From NCBI RefSeq assembly GCF_964355755.1, contig NC_092672.1, positions 1,054,001 to 1,118,000 on the forward strand: DNA of 64,000 bases, given 5' to 3'. This stretch comes from Antedon mediterranea. Its lineage: Eukaryota; Echinodermata; Crinoidea; Comatulida; Antedonidae. The notes under the pieces were generated by a model. It was not told the origin of the DNA, made no database searches, and saw nothing but the letters and a program-made list of their open reading frames with translations. Within the stretch, counting starts at the first letter, position 1, and every line of letters starts with the position of its first letter. The position numbers were made by a program, and so were the translations under genes. Of this stretch, positions 54,064 through 64,000 are shown piece after piece.

Positions 54064-57000
54064 ATGAAAAAGGCGTGTAAAATCCGGACGTTGTCCGGTT
54101 CCACAAAGAAAGGGATTGTTGTGAAGGACCTCAGAGATTTAGTGAAGAGGGGCTGTCAAATTTTACAGGTAGGCGGGCCTGGCCGACTCTCTGAAGTTTT
54201 AGTTTTTAAATGTATGATCAAACTTGAGTGTTTAGTGAGAGAAAAGGGGTACCCTAGGTGGAATCATCATCATCCCCCATTTCATTTGCATCCTCCCTCC
54301 ACCTCCTCCCCCTGTTCGTTGTTGGTGCAAAGTTCTTAGGTCATGATCCTGTCACACCAAAACCAGTCCGGGCCAAAATCGGTCCGGGGGACCATTTATG
54401 GCTGCCAAAACCTGTCCGGCCGGACCAATTTTGGCCGCCAAAACTGGTCCGGCCTGGATAAAATCGGTCCGGGCAGTAGGACTGTTTTTGGCCGCCAAAT
54501 ATGGTCCGGTCTTACAAATATATGGTGTGCAAAATGAGTCATAATGTATATATTATCATTAAAAAAAGGCCATGATTAGTCATATTGAAAACTATGGGGT
54601 TTTATTTGTTATTTTAATATTATAAATTAAGCCTGTTTTTTTATTATCATTATTAGTAGTAACTCATCAATAATTAGTACTAATTGTTAGGCTTTTCGTA
54701 TACAATATGTATCTCTGCCTGTTTGTAATCCATTTTGTTCTTTTTTAACATCTTCGTTTCCCCATGATGTTAAAAACAATTTAATTTATTAATTATTTAT
54801 GGTTAATCAATCAATATATCAATTCAATACTATTATTATAAAACAATTATCCAATATTGATTAGGCTGAGGAAGGAAAAAGGCCTCAATCATAAATAAAA
54901 TCTAGCTGGCAATATCAGCGTCTCATACCCGTTCATGTGAGTGTGTGGCAGGCCGAAATATGAGTGAACACCTAAGTCATGTTTTTAGATAAAATACGTT
55001 TATTTATAGTATTTATCCGACAAGATAACTTACTAATAATAAATATATATCATGGAATATTTTTCTAGCCATAAACAACTTAAAACAGCATCATAGGCCT
55101 AGTAATTCAATTAAAATCGACAGAAGAAAAGCCGGACCGATTTTGGCAGTGGCGGACTGCTTTTGGCCACAATTTTAGAGCCAAAACTGGTCCGGCCGGA
55201 CCGATTTTGGCCCCGGACCATATTTATCGTGACAATCCCCTCTCACATAACTTACATAAATAAAGACTTTTAATAATCTTTTCTTTTATTCTGTGTCTTC
55301 AAGTAGATATGTGATGCAGATTTCAAGGGAGTTTATGAAGAAGACCAGACAGAGGTGGTTGATAATGAATACTTTCAACAGTTGCCGTCAAACACAGTTT
55401 TCGTCTTCCTTGAAGAAGAAGAAGAATTTCCAGGGGGTAATTTGCTTTCTTGATTTACTTACTAGCCTAATATTCATCCATACTTAACAGTGAAATTGAG
55501 GTAAAAGACAATAAACATCATATTATAAAGGTCTATTAATTGCAACTATTTTAGTGTAGTATGTAAAAGTATTTCCATTTGTAGTAAATGGTGATACTAC
55601 AAAAAAGTCTAATAATGTACTATAATGGTTTTGCCCTTACATTTAACATACAATATAATACTATGTTAGTATTATTATTATTATTATTATTTTTATTGTT
55701 AGAATTTAAATCCATTTGGCCTCATATAAATAGGCCATGAAATACTGTATGTAATTTTGAATTTTTGAAAATTAAGTACTAAAATGGATTATTATCTCTT
55801 TGGCCATGAATGCTTTAAATTGCAAGAATTAAGTTGAAGTATGTACAGTAGATATTTTGGTATCTCTTCTTTAGCTATGTTTAAACGGTCTGTTCTGTAT
55901 TGGTGAATTCCTACTAATAACGACATATCACTACCATATTTGGGCATACATTACCATATTTGGGCATATCACACTTTTTTTGTCAAAATAGTTTGATAGT
56001 GTAAACAGAGCTTTACATTATGGTTTAGTATTTGTAACCTAGCAACTACAGTATAGCTATCCCTTTTTTGTGTTTTAGATTTTTCTTTGTTTCTCAAAAC
56101 TCTTGAGGGAGTGATGCAAGAAGATGAATCTGCGAAGGAAATAAGGTCATTTTTGAGAAGCACCGCTGATCTAGGCGACATGTACAACGTCATCGCATCT
56201 GTGTCGGCCTCTTGGAATACCAACAACGAGGAAACAAGAGAGAAAGATCCTGATTGGTTTCAAGGTGCTGTCTTTGACCTTTGACACTGACCTTAATAAC
56301 ATTTAGGGGGTGGAAGTTTGTTTTAATGATATTGTGTTATATTCTTTGAATTAAAATTCAGTTCACATACTGGTCTGTTAGATTTTAAAGAAAAACCAAA
56401 AAGTTATTATAAATAAATACAGTAGTATTTATTATATCTTTAGGTTTAGATAAACGTTTCAAAACCAAGTCTGCTGTCATGAGAGACAGAGCTAAAAACA
56501 GAATACGAGGTTACTTAGATACAGTGAGTTTTGCTTTTATTTAACAAAACAACCAGACACTTAAAATAGCAATTATTTTTTATCATTTTGTTGCAAAAAA
56601 ATGAATGTATTAACAAAATGAAATAACATATTATATGAAGTTGCTTAGTTAAAAAATCAATTGCACATTACCTGAAATAAAATAATGTTTGTTCATAATA
56701 CAAAATAAGAATTGATTTTATAAACAAATAATTTTGCTTGTTATAAATTATTGTTCGTTTTGTACTTTAACTTCTGTAACTCAATTACTTTGGCTTAAAA
56801 CCAAAGAAAACAATGTTTGCTTTTTGTGTACAAAGGCATACAAACCTTAACTAGAATGCTCAGCTAACTAGAATGCTCAGCTAACTAGTCTGCTAGTTTA
56901 TAAGAAAACACTACATTATAGATTTTCTTTTTGTTTTTTTTTAGGCCAAGACGTATTTCAAAAACCAGGACAAAACTACTGCTAAACTTGCCACAGAAAT

Positions 57001-57702
57001 TCTAAAACAGTTTGAAGATGAATTACGCTATAATGAATACTTTTGCTCCCTATTTGATCGAAGCGCTCCGATCAAAGGTCCGCAACCACCACTATGTAAC
57101 AAAGAAGGCTGGTTTGGATGCCAGGGTGTGTACAACGAGGCAACGTGTCAGTTCTTTCATACTCTGAATCCGTACAGCTCTAGGCAGTATTTTATCATCT
57201 TCAGCACCTGGAACTTGGACCATATGTAAGTACTCTTGTAAAATGATTTAAGATGTGGTCTTGTGGTAGAAGTGCACTACTTCATTTTTCAGGGTCATTG
57301 GTTCATATCTTGAAATATTATGGTTAGATCATGGAAATGTTATTCATATAACTGTATATCAATGTTTTCCTTATAATAAAGGCATAGTTACCACCATTTA
57401 GACATAACATAAACACATACTCTGCCAACACCAACCACAGCACCCGCAAGGGTCTGGTTTCATACTGTATTCTTGAAATTTGTTTGTGTTATTTTTTCAG
57501 AATTGAGAAGAGTCGTCAGGTCCTACCTGACCTTCAAGCCGCATTGACCTCTAAGAAAAAAGGTCAAGTCGTAAACACTGACTATTTCTTTAGGCTGCTG
57601 TTCACAACCCAAAATTTCAAATTGGTTCACATCGTGTGTCACGATAAAGGTGTTCACACCGGAAAAAAAACAGATAAAAGACAGTGGTATATACGTAAAT
57701 AA
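54064..57702 (+). CDS. DFFB: DNA fragmentation factor 40 kDa subunit (caspase-activated DNase)
   Basis: Six exons: 54064-54168 (ATG), 55307-55436, 56079-56264, 56444-56523, 56945-57225 and 57501-57702 (TAA). They total 984 nt and 327 aa (human 338), in phase throughout. DFFB is the nuclease that cleaves DNA between nucleosomes in apoptosis after caspase-3 removes its inhibitor DFFA. Residues 1-79 form the CIDE-N domain (IRTLSGSTKKGIVVKDLRDL, then DQTEVVDNEYFQQLPSNT). Matching family blocks are DPDWFQGLDKRFKTKS, CNKEGWFGCQG, LNPYSSRQ and FSTWNLDHIIEK. The HNH-like catalytic cluster is kept: the DH of NLDH, and the H-x-K and H of HIVCHDKGVH, equivalent to His308, Lys310 and His313 of mouse CAD. 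The C-terminal basic nuclear-localisation tail is short (KKTDKRQWYIRK). DFFB and NPHP4 are also neighbours on human 1p36. Confidence 0.96.
54335..55245. mobile_element. Possible non-autonomous DNA transposon with GGTCCGG subterminal repeats
   Basis: At 54352-54520 words such as GGCCAAAATCGGTCCGGG and GGCCGCCAAAACTGGTCCGG repeat five to six times. At 55130-55225 the inverse words GGACCGATTTTGGC recur. GTCATGATCCTGTCA at the left loosely mirrors TCGTGACAATCCCC at the right. The GC-rich ends contrast with an AT-rich middle without coding potential. It lies in DFFB intron 1. The class is unknown. Confidence 0.55.
55923..56015. mobile_element. MITE-A copy 18 (left end lost)
   Basis: CATATCACTACCATATTTGG, then TGGGCATATCACACTTTTTT and AGTTTGATAGTGTAAACAGA. 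DFFB intron 2. Confidence 0.65.
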
Positions 57703-57703
57703 T

Positions 57704-57950
57704 TAAGTAATTATTATTTAATCAATTTTAATTAGTAATTATTAATTAATCAATTTTAATAAGTAATTATTAATTAATCAATTTTAATAAGTAATTATTA
57801 ATTAATCAATTTTAATTAGTAATTATTAATTAATCAATTTTAATAAGTAATTATTAATTAATCAATTTTAATAAGTAATTATTAATTAATCAATTTTAAT
57901 AAGTAATTATTAATTAATCAATTTTAATAAGTAATTATTAATTAATTAAT
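57704..57950. repeat. 28 bp AT-rich minisatellite, about 8 copies
   Basis: TAATTATTAATTAATCAATT plus TTAATAAG repeats immediately after the DFFB stop codon. It forms the first part of the 3' UTR. Confidence 0.95.
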
Positions 57951-58030
57951 TTTATCTGACATCGCATTATGGACTAGCAAACGTTTTAGCAACATGACTG
58001 CTTGTTGTAATTTTACTATACAGTACTGCA

Positions 58031-58036
58031 AATAAA
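58031..58036 (+). terminator. Candidate poly(A) signal of DFFB
   Basis: AATAAA in GCAAATAAATTAATAAAT, about 330 bp after the stop and just past the minisatellite. A second hexamer follows within 15 bp. Confidence 0.45.
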
Positions 58037-58163
58037 TTAATAAATAAAATTCCATTTAACTACATTCCTTGATATAGATGAATTAATTTGACATGGTCTA
58101 CATTATTCTCAGGGCTACAGTGTGAGAATCATCAATGACCAGCTGTCCACCTTGGTATCTCTG

Positions 58164-58332
58164 TTAAGCTCTGTTTACACTATCAAAACAGTTTTACAAA
58201 AAAGTGTGATGTGCCCAAATATGGTAGTGATATGCTTAAATATGGCAGTGATATGACATCATCATGTCCATATTATTATGGGCTCATCACATTTTTTTGT
58301 CACATAAAGTTTGATAGTGTAGACAGAGCTTA
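58164..58332. mobile_element. MITE-A copy 19
   Basis: TTAAGCTCTGTTTACACTAT to GATAGTGTAGACAGAGCTTA, complete. It is downstream of DFFB. Confidence 0.85.
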
Positions 58333-58779
58333 ATAGACAATAAGACATTTAATCATATATTTTGTACTTATACTTAATTATAAAAGAAAACATTGATTTG
58401 ATATAGATGCAATTAATGAGGACTCAGGTTCAATAGAATAATTTATTTTATATAAATCATGGATTAAAATTATAATTAAAACTTATATTTTAAATAGTAT
58501 TTAATTCAATTTCAGGTTAAACAATTTGACGTGCCAATTGTTTTTATATTGTAAATAATTTTTAAACTGATTTTAAGACTAGATATGTAGTTTCCATTTA
58601 ATAGTAGAATTGAGAATACTTTTACAAATAGATAACAAATATTGTTTTTGAAGATTGATGGTTTGTTTGTGAAGAATAAGCTATATTATATAAAATAAAA
58701 TTCATATTAACTAAAGTCTTCTTTGTAAAGTATGGTTTAAAATAAAAAATTATTAAACGGTGGACTAGATCAGATTCAG

Positions 58780-59680
58780 ATTCGATTTATTAAGTCATTC
58801 ATACATAGTATAATGATACTTGTTTCCTTGGCAGAAAAACACAAACAAAACAATACTTATATAATATTACATTCATGATCAACATGGAACTTAACAACAA
58901 CATCAACAACTGATTAAGCAATATAAAATACAACAGACCTAATGACCTATCTTTCAAACTCATTGCTGTGTAGTCTAATAGCGCTAGGTAAGGATGAAAA
59001 TTGATGTACATTTGTTTTAACTGGAATTGTTGTTAATCTTCCAGATCTGGTAACTACTAACTTATTGTTGAGAATATGAGATTCATCAGCTAAAATACTA
59101 TTTAATTTAGATATCATTCCATCAATATACATTTGTGTGATACCTTTAATCTCGACACCAGTAATTTTGCTTGCATTCCTAACTATTCTGTTTAACTTAC
59201 TCAAATTTGTCTTTGCTAGACCATTTACCCAAGTAACACAGCAAAAGTCTAACGGAAACACAAAATGAACACCTTTAGCATACACTTTGCACGTAAGTGT
59301 ATATATTATCTATCCAAACCCGTAAATATTTATGAGACTCTGGATTTTCAACATAATATCAATCCGTCAATAACAAGTGGAATGTGATTAACATTTTTTC
59401 TTAAGTCAAATATATTAAGCTCTTTGGTTTTTTTAGAATTAATACACAAATAATTAGTATTGTACCAATCCAAAACCCTTGATACTTCTTCTCTATATAC
59501 AAATTCATCTCCTCCTGTAATAAGACCAGTCAAACACATGTCATCCGCAAACTTGATTAGGTTAAATGAATTGACATTACATCTTAAATCACTAACATAT
59601 ATTGAAAATAAAAGTGGGGATAATACACATCCTTGCGGTGTTCCCGTATTAGAGTCAATATAATTCGAATTAAAATTGTT
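58780..59680 (-). mobile_element. 5'-truncated non-LTR retrotransposon (RT fragment)
   Basis: The minus strand encodes [20 protein letters not shown], then KFADDMCLTG (the catalytic FADD), then LCINSKKTKELN. A C-terminal region follows with LDFCCVTWVNGLAKTNLSKL and RIVRNASKITGV. It is split over several frames, so it is inactive. It differs from the 34803 copy in sequence and orientation, but the order of motifs is the same. It is interrupted at its 5' side by the 59685-60222 palindrome. Confidence 0.85.
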
Positions 59681-59684
59681 AACC

Positions 59685-60222
59685 TAAAGCCTATTTTCCA
59701 CTAGGCGCGAATCCAACGTTTCGAAGAGAAAATCTTTTTCCACTACATATGAGCGAATAGCTGCGACGTTCATGTTCCTCGCGTGGTTGCTGAGCATTTC
59801 GATTCGCATGAGTGCTCATGAAAGCGTCATAGCTCATTTCCTGAGCTCTGATTGGTTGCGCAATATTTCGCTTCGCAAAAAGTAGAAACAATTCGAACTA
59901 GGCCTAGTAAATTTCGCTGAAGCGAAAAATCAAAGGAACTAGAATTCGTCGAAGAAGGCAGCTGACAGACAGAAACGCGAATACGCATGTGCATAGCATG
60001 ACGCTTTCGATTCGCGCGCGAACAATCGCCTAGTAGAAAATCGGCTTCTATGCACATGCGTTTCTGTCTGCCATACTGCCTTCTTCGACGAATTCTAGTT
60101 CCTTTGATTGAACGTCGCAGCTTTTCGCTCATGTAGTGGAAAGAGAGTAGGCGATTTTTTTCTTTTCGAAACGTTGGATTCGCGCGCGCGAACAAATTCG
60201 TCTAGTGGAAAATCAGCTTAAA
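59685..60222. mobile_element. Long palindromic foldback element, about 540 bp
   Basis: The outer arms are inverted: TTTTCCACTAGGCGCGAATCC at the left against CTAGTGGAAAATCAGCTTA at the right. They also share AACGTTTCGAA, TTCCACTACAT-ATGAGCGA and GCTGCGACGTTC. An inner pair (CTAGAATTCGTCGAAGAAGG near 59940 against its complement near 60085) extends the palindrome almost to the centre. It has many CpG (TTCGCGCGCGCGAA). No ORF with known domains. The CCACTAG ends relate it to element B. Confidence 0.8.
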
Positions 60223-61475
60223 GCCAATCTCTTCAATGATTTCACTTTCAGACTGAAAAACAAATACCACTTCCTTTTCTCAATGCAAAGAAAATAAATA
60301 TCAGTGCATATTCATTTGATATGATTGAGGTAAATTGCGGTGCGTGTAGGCGTACATTGCGGTGCGCGTAGACTTACGTCATTCCACTGAGTCAGTGTAC
60401 TGATGTTATTCCGTACCCTACTCACATAGAAGTCACACCAAACTATCCCTACCTATTTCTATATGCTCTTAAATACTGTAAGGGAAAATGTTAGGCCTAA
60501 ATTGAAATGCTTATACACTTATCAAACATGACATCAACTTTGAAATTTTAATTCTCCTGCACACAACGACAGTAATTTGTACAGGCCTACTGGTTTACTT
60601 TCTGTAGAAAAACTGGACGTTTCATTTTTCAAAAACCAACAATCGTAGTAAATGAACTGTAACTATTGATACTCGAAATATTCTTCATTGAGTCATCCTT
60701 TTACGGTCTGCTAAGTTTTTATAATATTATTATTATATAATGTTATTATATATATATTTAAAATTAAAGCATCGTGTGGCCGCTAAGTATGATATGAAAA
60801 TAATAAATATAAATGGATCTAGATTACACAAATATTTAATAATTGGCGCCTTTTTAAGCTGTCGCGTTTAATTTGTATAATGTATGTTGTAATTAACAAA
60901 TTGCAATTCCTCTTTGTATTTTTAATTAAAAAATATGAATGGTTGACCGCCATAGAGAGGTCAGTCCTGCGTTTCTCTAATTATAGACAAAATAATGATA
61001 TTCTTTTTTGTTTTAGATGGGATTTTATTGGCGTATCTGGTAACAGCGCGCCGAGTTTTTCATTCTTCCTGCAATTATCTAATACTTTTTTTAATAGGCA
61101 TATTCGGTAATGTGTCCATTCGAGTCACCGAATGACTATAGACTACTAAATTCACGTAAAATCACTTTTATTTGGTCCAGAAGTACACACACAAACTTTT
61201 AAATATTGAAAATTACTCGTTTTTTACATAATGCTAGGAGCTATACATGAGTACTTCTAACGTTACGAAGTGACTCGACCATTTCGACGGCTTGTACAAA
61301 ATCATAATATTCAAGGTTTTTGAAAACGTCAGGGAAATGTGAATTTACACCAGAGGAGATATATACACGACAGAACACAATGTGACGTATGGAATGCACA
61401 ACAAATAATTCGCAAACTATCACTTTTTCTCAAGGAATTGATAACTTAAACCCAAACGGTCAGTTTTAATTATTT
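60223..61475. other. Intergenic stretch, no gene seen
   Basis: AT-rich with a few CpG-containing words (TTGCGGTGCGTGTAGGCGTAC and a near copy at 60336-60375). The GPCR 3' UTR presumably enters from the right. No coding sequence is supported. Confidence 0.5.
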
Positions 61476-62042
61476 TTACAGTATTGACTGCATGATTGTG
61501 TTTATTGTGGAAGGCGTTTTAGATGCGGCTTTTTTCCAAATTTTCTTTTCTTTAATTTGTTTCCAAAAAGCCTTGCGGAAATTCTCATTAAAAAGTGAAT
61601 ACATAACAGGATTTGCACAGCTATTTACATACGGTAACACAATTGCGATGTTCTTTAAATTTGCGTTTAGCGTTCCATAGTAGCTAACTATTTGATAAAT
61701 AGCGAATAAAAGATAACATAAGAAATATACGACGGATACCATGACAAGTAACTTTGCCATTCTCCAGTGAAGTTTGACGGAATTGTGGGATTGGTAATGC
61801 TTCACTGAACAATGCGAGTCGATCCACGCTGAATCTTGAGCGTACCTTCGCATGAAAAGTACGATTCGTGCGTTGAAGAATGCGATGATGAAAACTGGTA
61901 CAAAAAATAAGCAGACATTGAAGTATAGCGCTTTAAAGTCTCCAAACCAAGGTATATAATCCGGATAGACCACTTTGCACGCAAACGGGATTTGACCGTT
62001 GAATTTTACGTCCGCGTTGTCCAAATTGTCTTCGTATTTAGT
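61476..62042 (-). CDS. Class A (rhodopsin-family) GPCR, last exon (5' partial)
   Basis: A terminal exon runs from a 3' splice site (TTTTTTATAG|ACTAAATACG at 62043) to the TGA at 61476-61478. It encodes about 188 residues from extracellular loop 2 to the C-terminus. A cysteine in PFACKVV would be the loop 2 half of the conserved disulfide. TM5 follows (ALYFNVCLFFVPVFIIAFFN), then a basic third loop with LHWRMAKLLVMVSVVYFLCY (TM6). TM7 carries NSCANPVMYSLFNENFRKAF, which is the NPxxY motif and helix 8. This is typical of peptide-type receptors, but the ligand cannot be assigned. TM1-TM4 are not seen in the rest of the window, so the 5' exons lie beyond 64000. Confidence 0.85.
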   Translation of the reverse strand, partial: TKYEDNLDNADVKFNGQIPFACKVVYPDYIPWFGDFKALYFNVCLFFVPVFIIAFFNARIVLFMRRYAQDSAWIDSHCSVKHYQSHNSVKLHWRMAKLLVMVSVVYFLCYLLFAIYQIVSYYGTLNANLKNIAIVLPYVNSCANPVMYSLFNENFRKAFWKQIKEKKIWKKAASKTPSTINTIMQSIL

Positions 62043-62206
62043 CTATAAAAAAAGATAATATCAATTATCAAATATGATTAAAAAAATAAATAAACGAGTG
62101 GGGGGGGGGGGGGGTAAATGTTTCGACATTCTAAATACTCTCCTAAAGTTCACTAATAAAACAAAATGGTGAAATGAATATTTGATATTTTGAGTACAAG
62201 TCATAA

Positions 62207-62369
62207 GATTGGTTCCTACTTGGTCGCAACGTGACGTGTGAAATAGGCGCACCGCAAAACGACGCGCAATAATGGATCATCCGAACTTTTGATTGGACAA
62301 CTCACTTGCGTTGCGGCGACACCGTTGCGTGCCAAGTGGAACTTTCAGCCTTGGGAAACCAAGCTTTAG
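62207..62369. mobile_element. Foldback element B, copy 3
   Basis: TTGGTTCCTACTTGGTCGCAAC at the left against TTGGGAAACCAAGCTTTA at the right. Internal GTTGCGGCGACACCGTTGCG and CACTTGCGTTGCG echo the other copies. Confidence 0.5.
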
Positions 62370-62374
62370 GATTT

Positions 62375-62460
62375 GGAGCAACGTTCGTTCGATTTGGAGT
62401 AACGTTCGTTCGATTTGGAGTAACGTTCGTTCAATTTGGAGTGACGTTCGTTCGATTTAT
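62375..62460. repeat. 21 bp tandem repeat, about 4 copies
   Basis: GATTTGGAGTAACGTTCGTTC repeats with small changes. A single related unit (GATTTGGAGAGACGTTCG) lies at 63508-63525, on the far side of the LINE insertion. Confidence 0.85.
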
Positions 62461-63505
62461 ATAAAGTATGTGAATGGTGTATTGTAAATAAATTAACAAT
62501 CAACTATAACAAAGCTAATTATATTTTATTTCACAATAAGGGCAAAATTATTAATAAGATAGGCTCACTTTTTGTTAACGATAAAGTAATTAATGAGGCT
62601 GAGACTGTGTCGTTTGTTGGAGTATCACTTGATAAGAATCTTACATGGAAAACTCATCTCAACAATTTATGTAAAACATTACGTACAAAAATAGGTATTT
62701 TTTATAAGTTAAGGTATTTTCTTTCTCAAAGTATATTAATGTTAATTTATTAATCATTTATTTTACCACCTATGGTATTGAAGTATGGGGAAGTTTAAGT
62801 TACTTAAACCAAGTTCTACTTATTCAAAAGATGTTCGTTCGCTGTGTTACGTTTTCTGATTTTAGAGCACATTCTATACCTTTGTTTAAGCAATTGTTGA
62901 TTTTAGATGTGTTTAAATTGTATGAGTTGCATGTGCTTAAATTTATTTCCGATTTATTTTATTCTAGATTACCTCATCATATTATACTATACTTTAACTA
63001 TGTAAACCATCCATTTAACACCCGATTTAATGACCCGTTTAATCTCTCGATCCCCTTTTGCCGTACGACTCTATCTCTAACCAATATAACATACCAAGGT
63101 CCCAAATTCTGGAATAAACTCCCAGTAAATATTAAGTCAATTTTATTTAGAACACAATTTGCCATCAAAGTCAAAGAACATTTAATAACCTTATATGATG
63201 CTTAGTTTTTTTCTAGTTTTTTCTATTTAAAAAACAAAAAAAAATGTGTATAATACTCTTCTATTACTTATTTCATATTCATATTGATAATGCCAGTGAG
63301 TTATTAATTTTCATTTATGTAATTAATTTTCTTCAGATTTTTCTTTCTCAGAAATGATAAACGTTCTAGTTTAAGTTTTATTTATTTTAAAGGCCAAACT
63401 CGATAAGCGAAAGCTTTTTTTTTTTGGTCTTTTGTCTTTAGTTTTGATTTTATGTATGTGAAAAAGAACTAACAAGAAAGAAAGACAATAAAGATTATTA
63501 TACAG
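62461..63505 (+). mobile_element. 5'-truncated non-LTR retrotransposon inserted in the 21 bp repeat
   Basis: Encodes an RT thumb and C-terminal part: ETVSFVGVSLDKNLTWKTHL near 62600, then KTLRTKIGIFYKLRYFLSQS. After frameshifts, the ORF 62831-63205 ends with NITYQGPKFWNKLPVNIKSI. No catalytic YADD is present, so it is a fragment. The 3' end is near ACAATAAAGATTATTATACA, followed by the flanking GATTTGGAG unit that may be a target-site duplication. Confidence 0.8.
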
Positions 63506-63784
63506 ATTTGGAGAGACGTTCGACAGCAAGCCTATTGAAATCGTTGGACATTAGGCACGTAGTTGTCCATACAGCTTTTACATTGTAATTATGATTATTC
63601 AGTATCATAGGCCTATATGATAATGCCAACTACGATGATTGAAATATACTGTACTAATATGACATGTTTAGGACGACGTGAACGTTTTCTTCAATCTCAT
63701 TTTATTTAATCAAATCGAACAACAACAGAATATTTTCGGTGATTAATTATGATTAACATTAGTTTGGAGTTTTGTCTTAATATT

Positions 63785-63906
63785 AGTAAAAAGATAAATA
63801 TTTTGGCACATATGGCGTTTCATACGTATACTACTTGATTCGCGGTCGAAATATAAACAGATAAATAAAAGAAAAAGATAATACCGGCTTGGGACAAGTC
63901 TAGATT
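63785..63906 (+). repeat. Dispersed repeat E, copy 2
   Basis: GCACATATGGCGTTTCATAC, TCGCGGTCGAAAT and GGGACAAGTCTAGAT in the same order as 23714-23900. Confidence 0.6.
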
Positions 63907-64000
63907 AACATTTGCCTTGTAAGTAAAACATTGCTGGGTAAAATGTTGTGCTATGCTGAAAACATGTTTTGCATTTACTCAGGAAGTTAGGCCTACATGG

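Larger units (their letters stand above)
62043..64000. other. GPCR intron or upstream region filled with repeats
   Basis: It contains a G-run (62100-62114), foldback element B copy 3, a 20 bp tandem repeat, a truncated LINE and dispersed repeat E copy 2. No further GPCR exon was found on the minus strand. Confidence 0.5.

Noticed and set aside
59827-60195. 122-codon minus-strand Arg/Ser-rich ORF
   Set aside because: It lies wholly inside the 540 bp palindromic foldback element. The frame follows from its CpG-rich, stop-poor arms.
60880-61110. 76-codon plus-strand ORF
   Set aside because: Low-complexity Phe/Asn-rich translation of AT-rich DNA, with no recognisable motif or exon borders.

Overview
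The window is nuclear DNA of an animal: AT-rich, with intron-rich genes that follow GT-AG rules, many minisatellites, non-LTR retrotransposon remnants, tRNA-derived SINEs and palindromic MITEs. The gene set (ACAD10/11-like, PRR11, GLTP, NPHP4, PIGP, AP2M1, DFFB and a class A GPCR) and the frequent AGGCCTA words suggest an invertebrate deuterostome, possibly an echinoderm. That is inference, and the species is not identified. No prokaryotic operon, CRISPR array or ribosomal RNA gene was seen.

Layout. 140-1992 (+): last five exons of an ACAD10/ACAD11-type acyl-CoA dehydrogenase that starts left of the window. 3892-7388 (-): PRR11 homologue, 8 coding exons, 365 aa. 8513-10147 (+): glycolipid transfer protein GLTP, 5 exons, 206 aa, divergent from PRR11. 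12251-41918 (-): nephrocystin-4 (NPHP4), reconstructed as 31 coding exons, 1503 codons with every junction in phase. Its introns hold most of the repeats, and intron 1 (11 kb) holds an unidentified 200-codon ORF on the same strand plus a LINE fragment. 42075-43597 (+): PIGP, 4 exons, 137 aa, only 156 bp from the NPHP4 start codon. 45887-51721 (-): AP2M1, 9 coding exons, 431 aa. 54064-57702 (+): DFFB/CAD apoptotic nuclease, 6 exons, 327 aa. 61476-62042 (-): last exon of a rhodopsin-family GPCR. Genes are arranged as divergent pairs (PRR11/GLTP, NPHP4/PIGP, AP2M1/DFFB) separated by convergent 3' ends.

Main repeat classes: (A) about 20 copies of a roughly 120-190 bp palindromic MITE with AAGCTCTGTCTACACTATCA ends; (B) foldback elements with CTAG-GACGCAAC-type ends, and a 540 bp long palindrome; (C) three roughly 340 bp elements with TTAAAGATGTATTGTCCCC ends; tRNA-derived SINEs; three 5'-truncated LINE RT fragments; and at least a dozen tandem arrays.

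The most unusual observation is that two NPHP4 tandem arrays were built from genomic segments that straddle a 5' splice site. Exon 13's last 65 nt plus 26 nt of intron are repeated 17 times at 91 bp, giving 17 identical donor sites in a row. The exon 2 donor is likewise repeated about six times. A duplicated 3' splice site lies in AP2M1 intron 4. A second notable item is an inverted pair of 46 bp promoter-like sequences facing outward between AP2M1 and DFFB.
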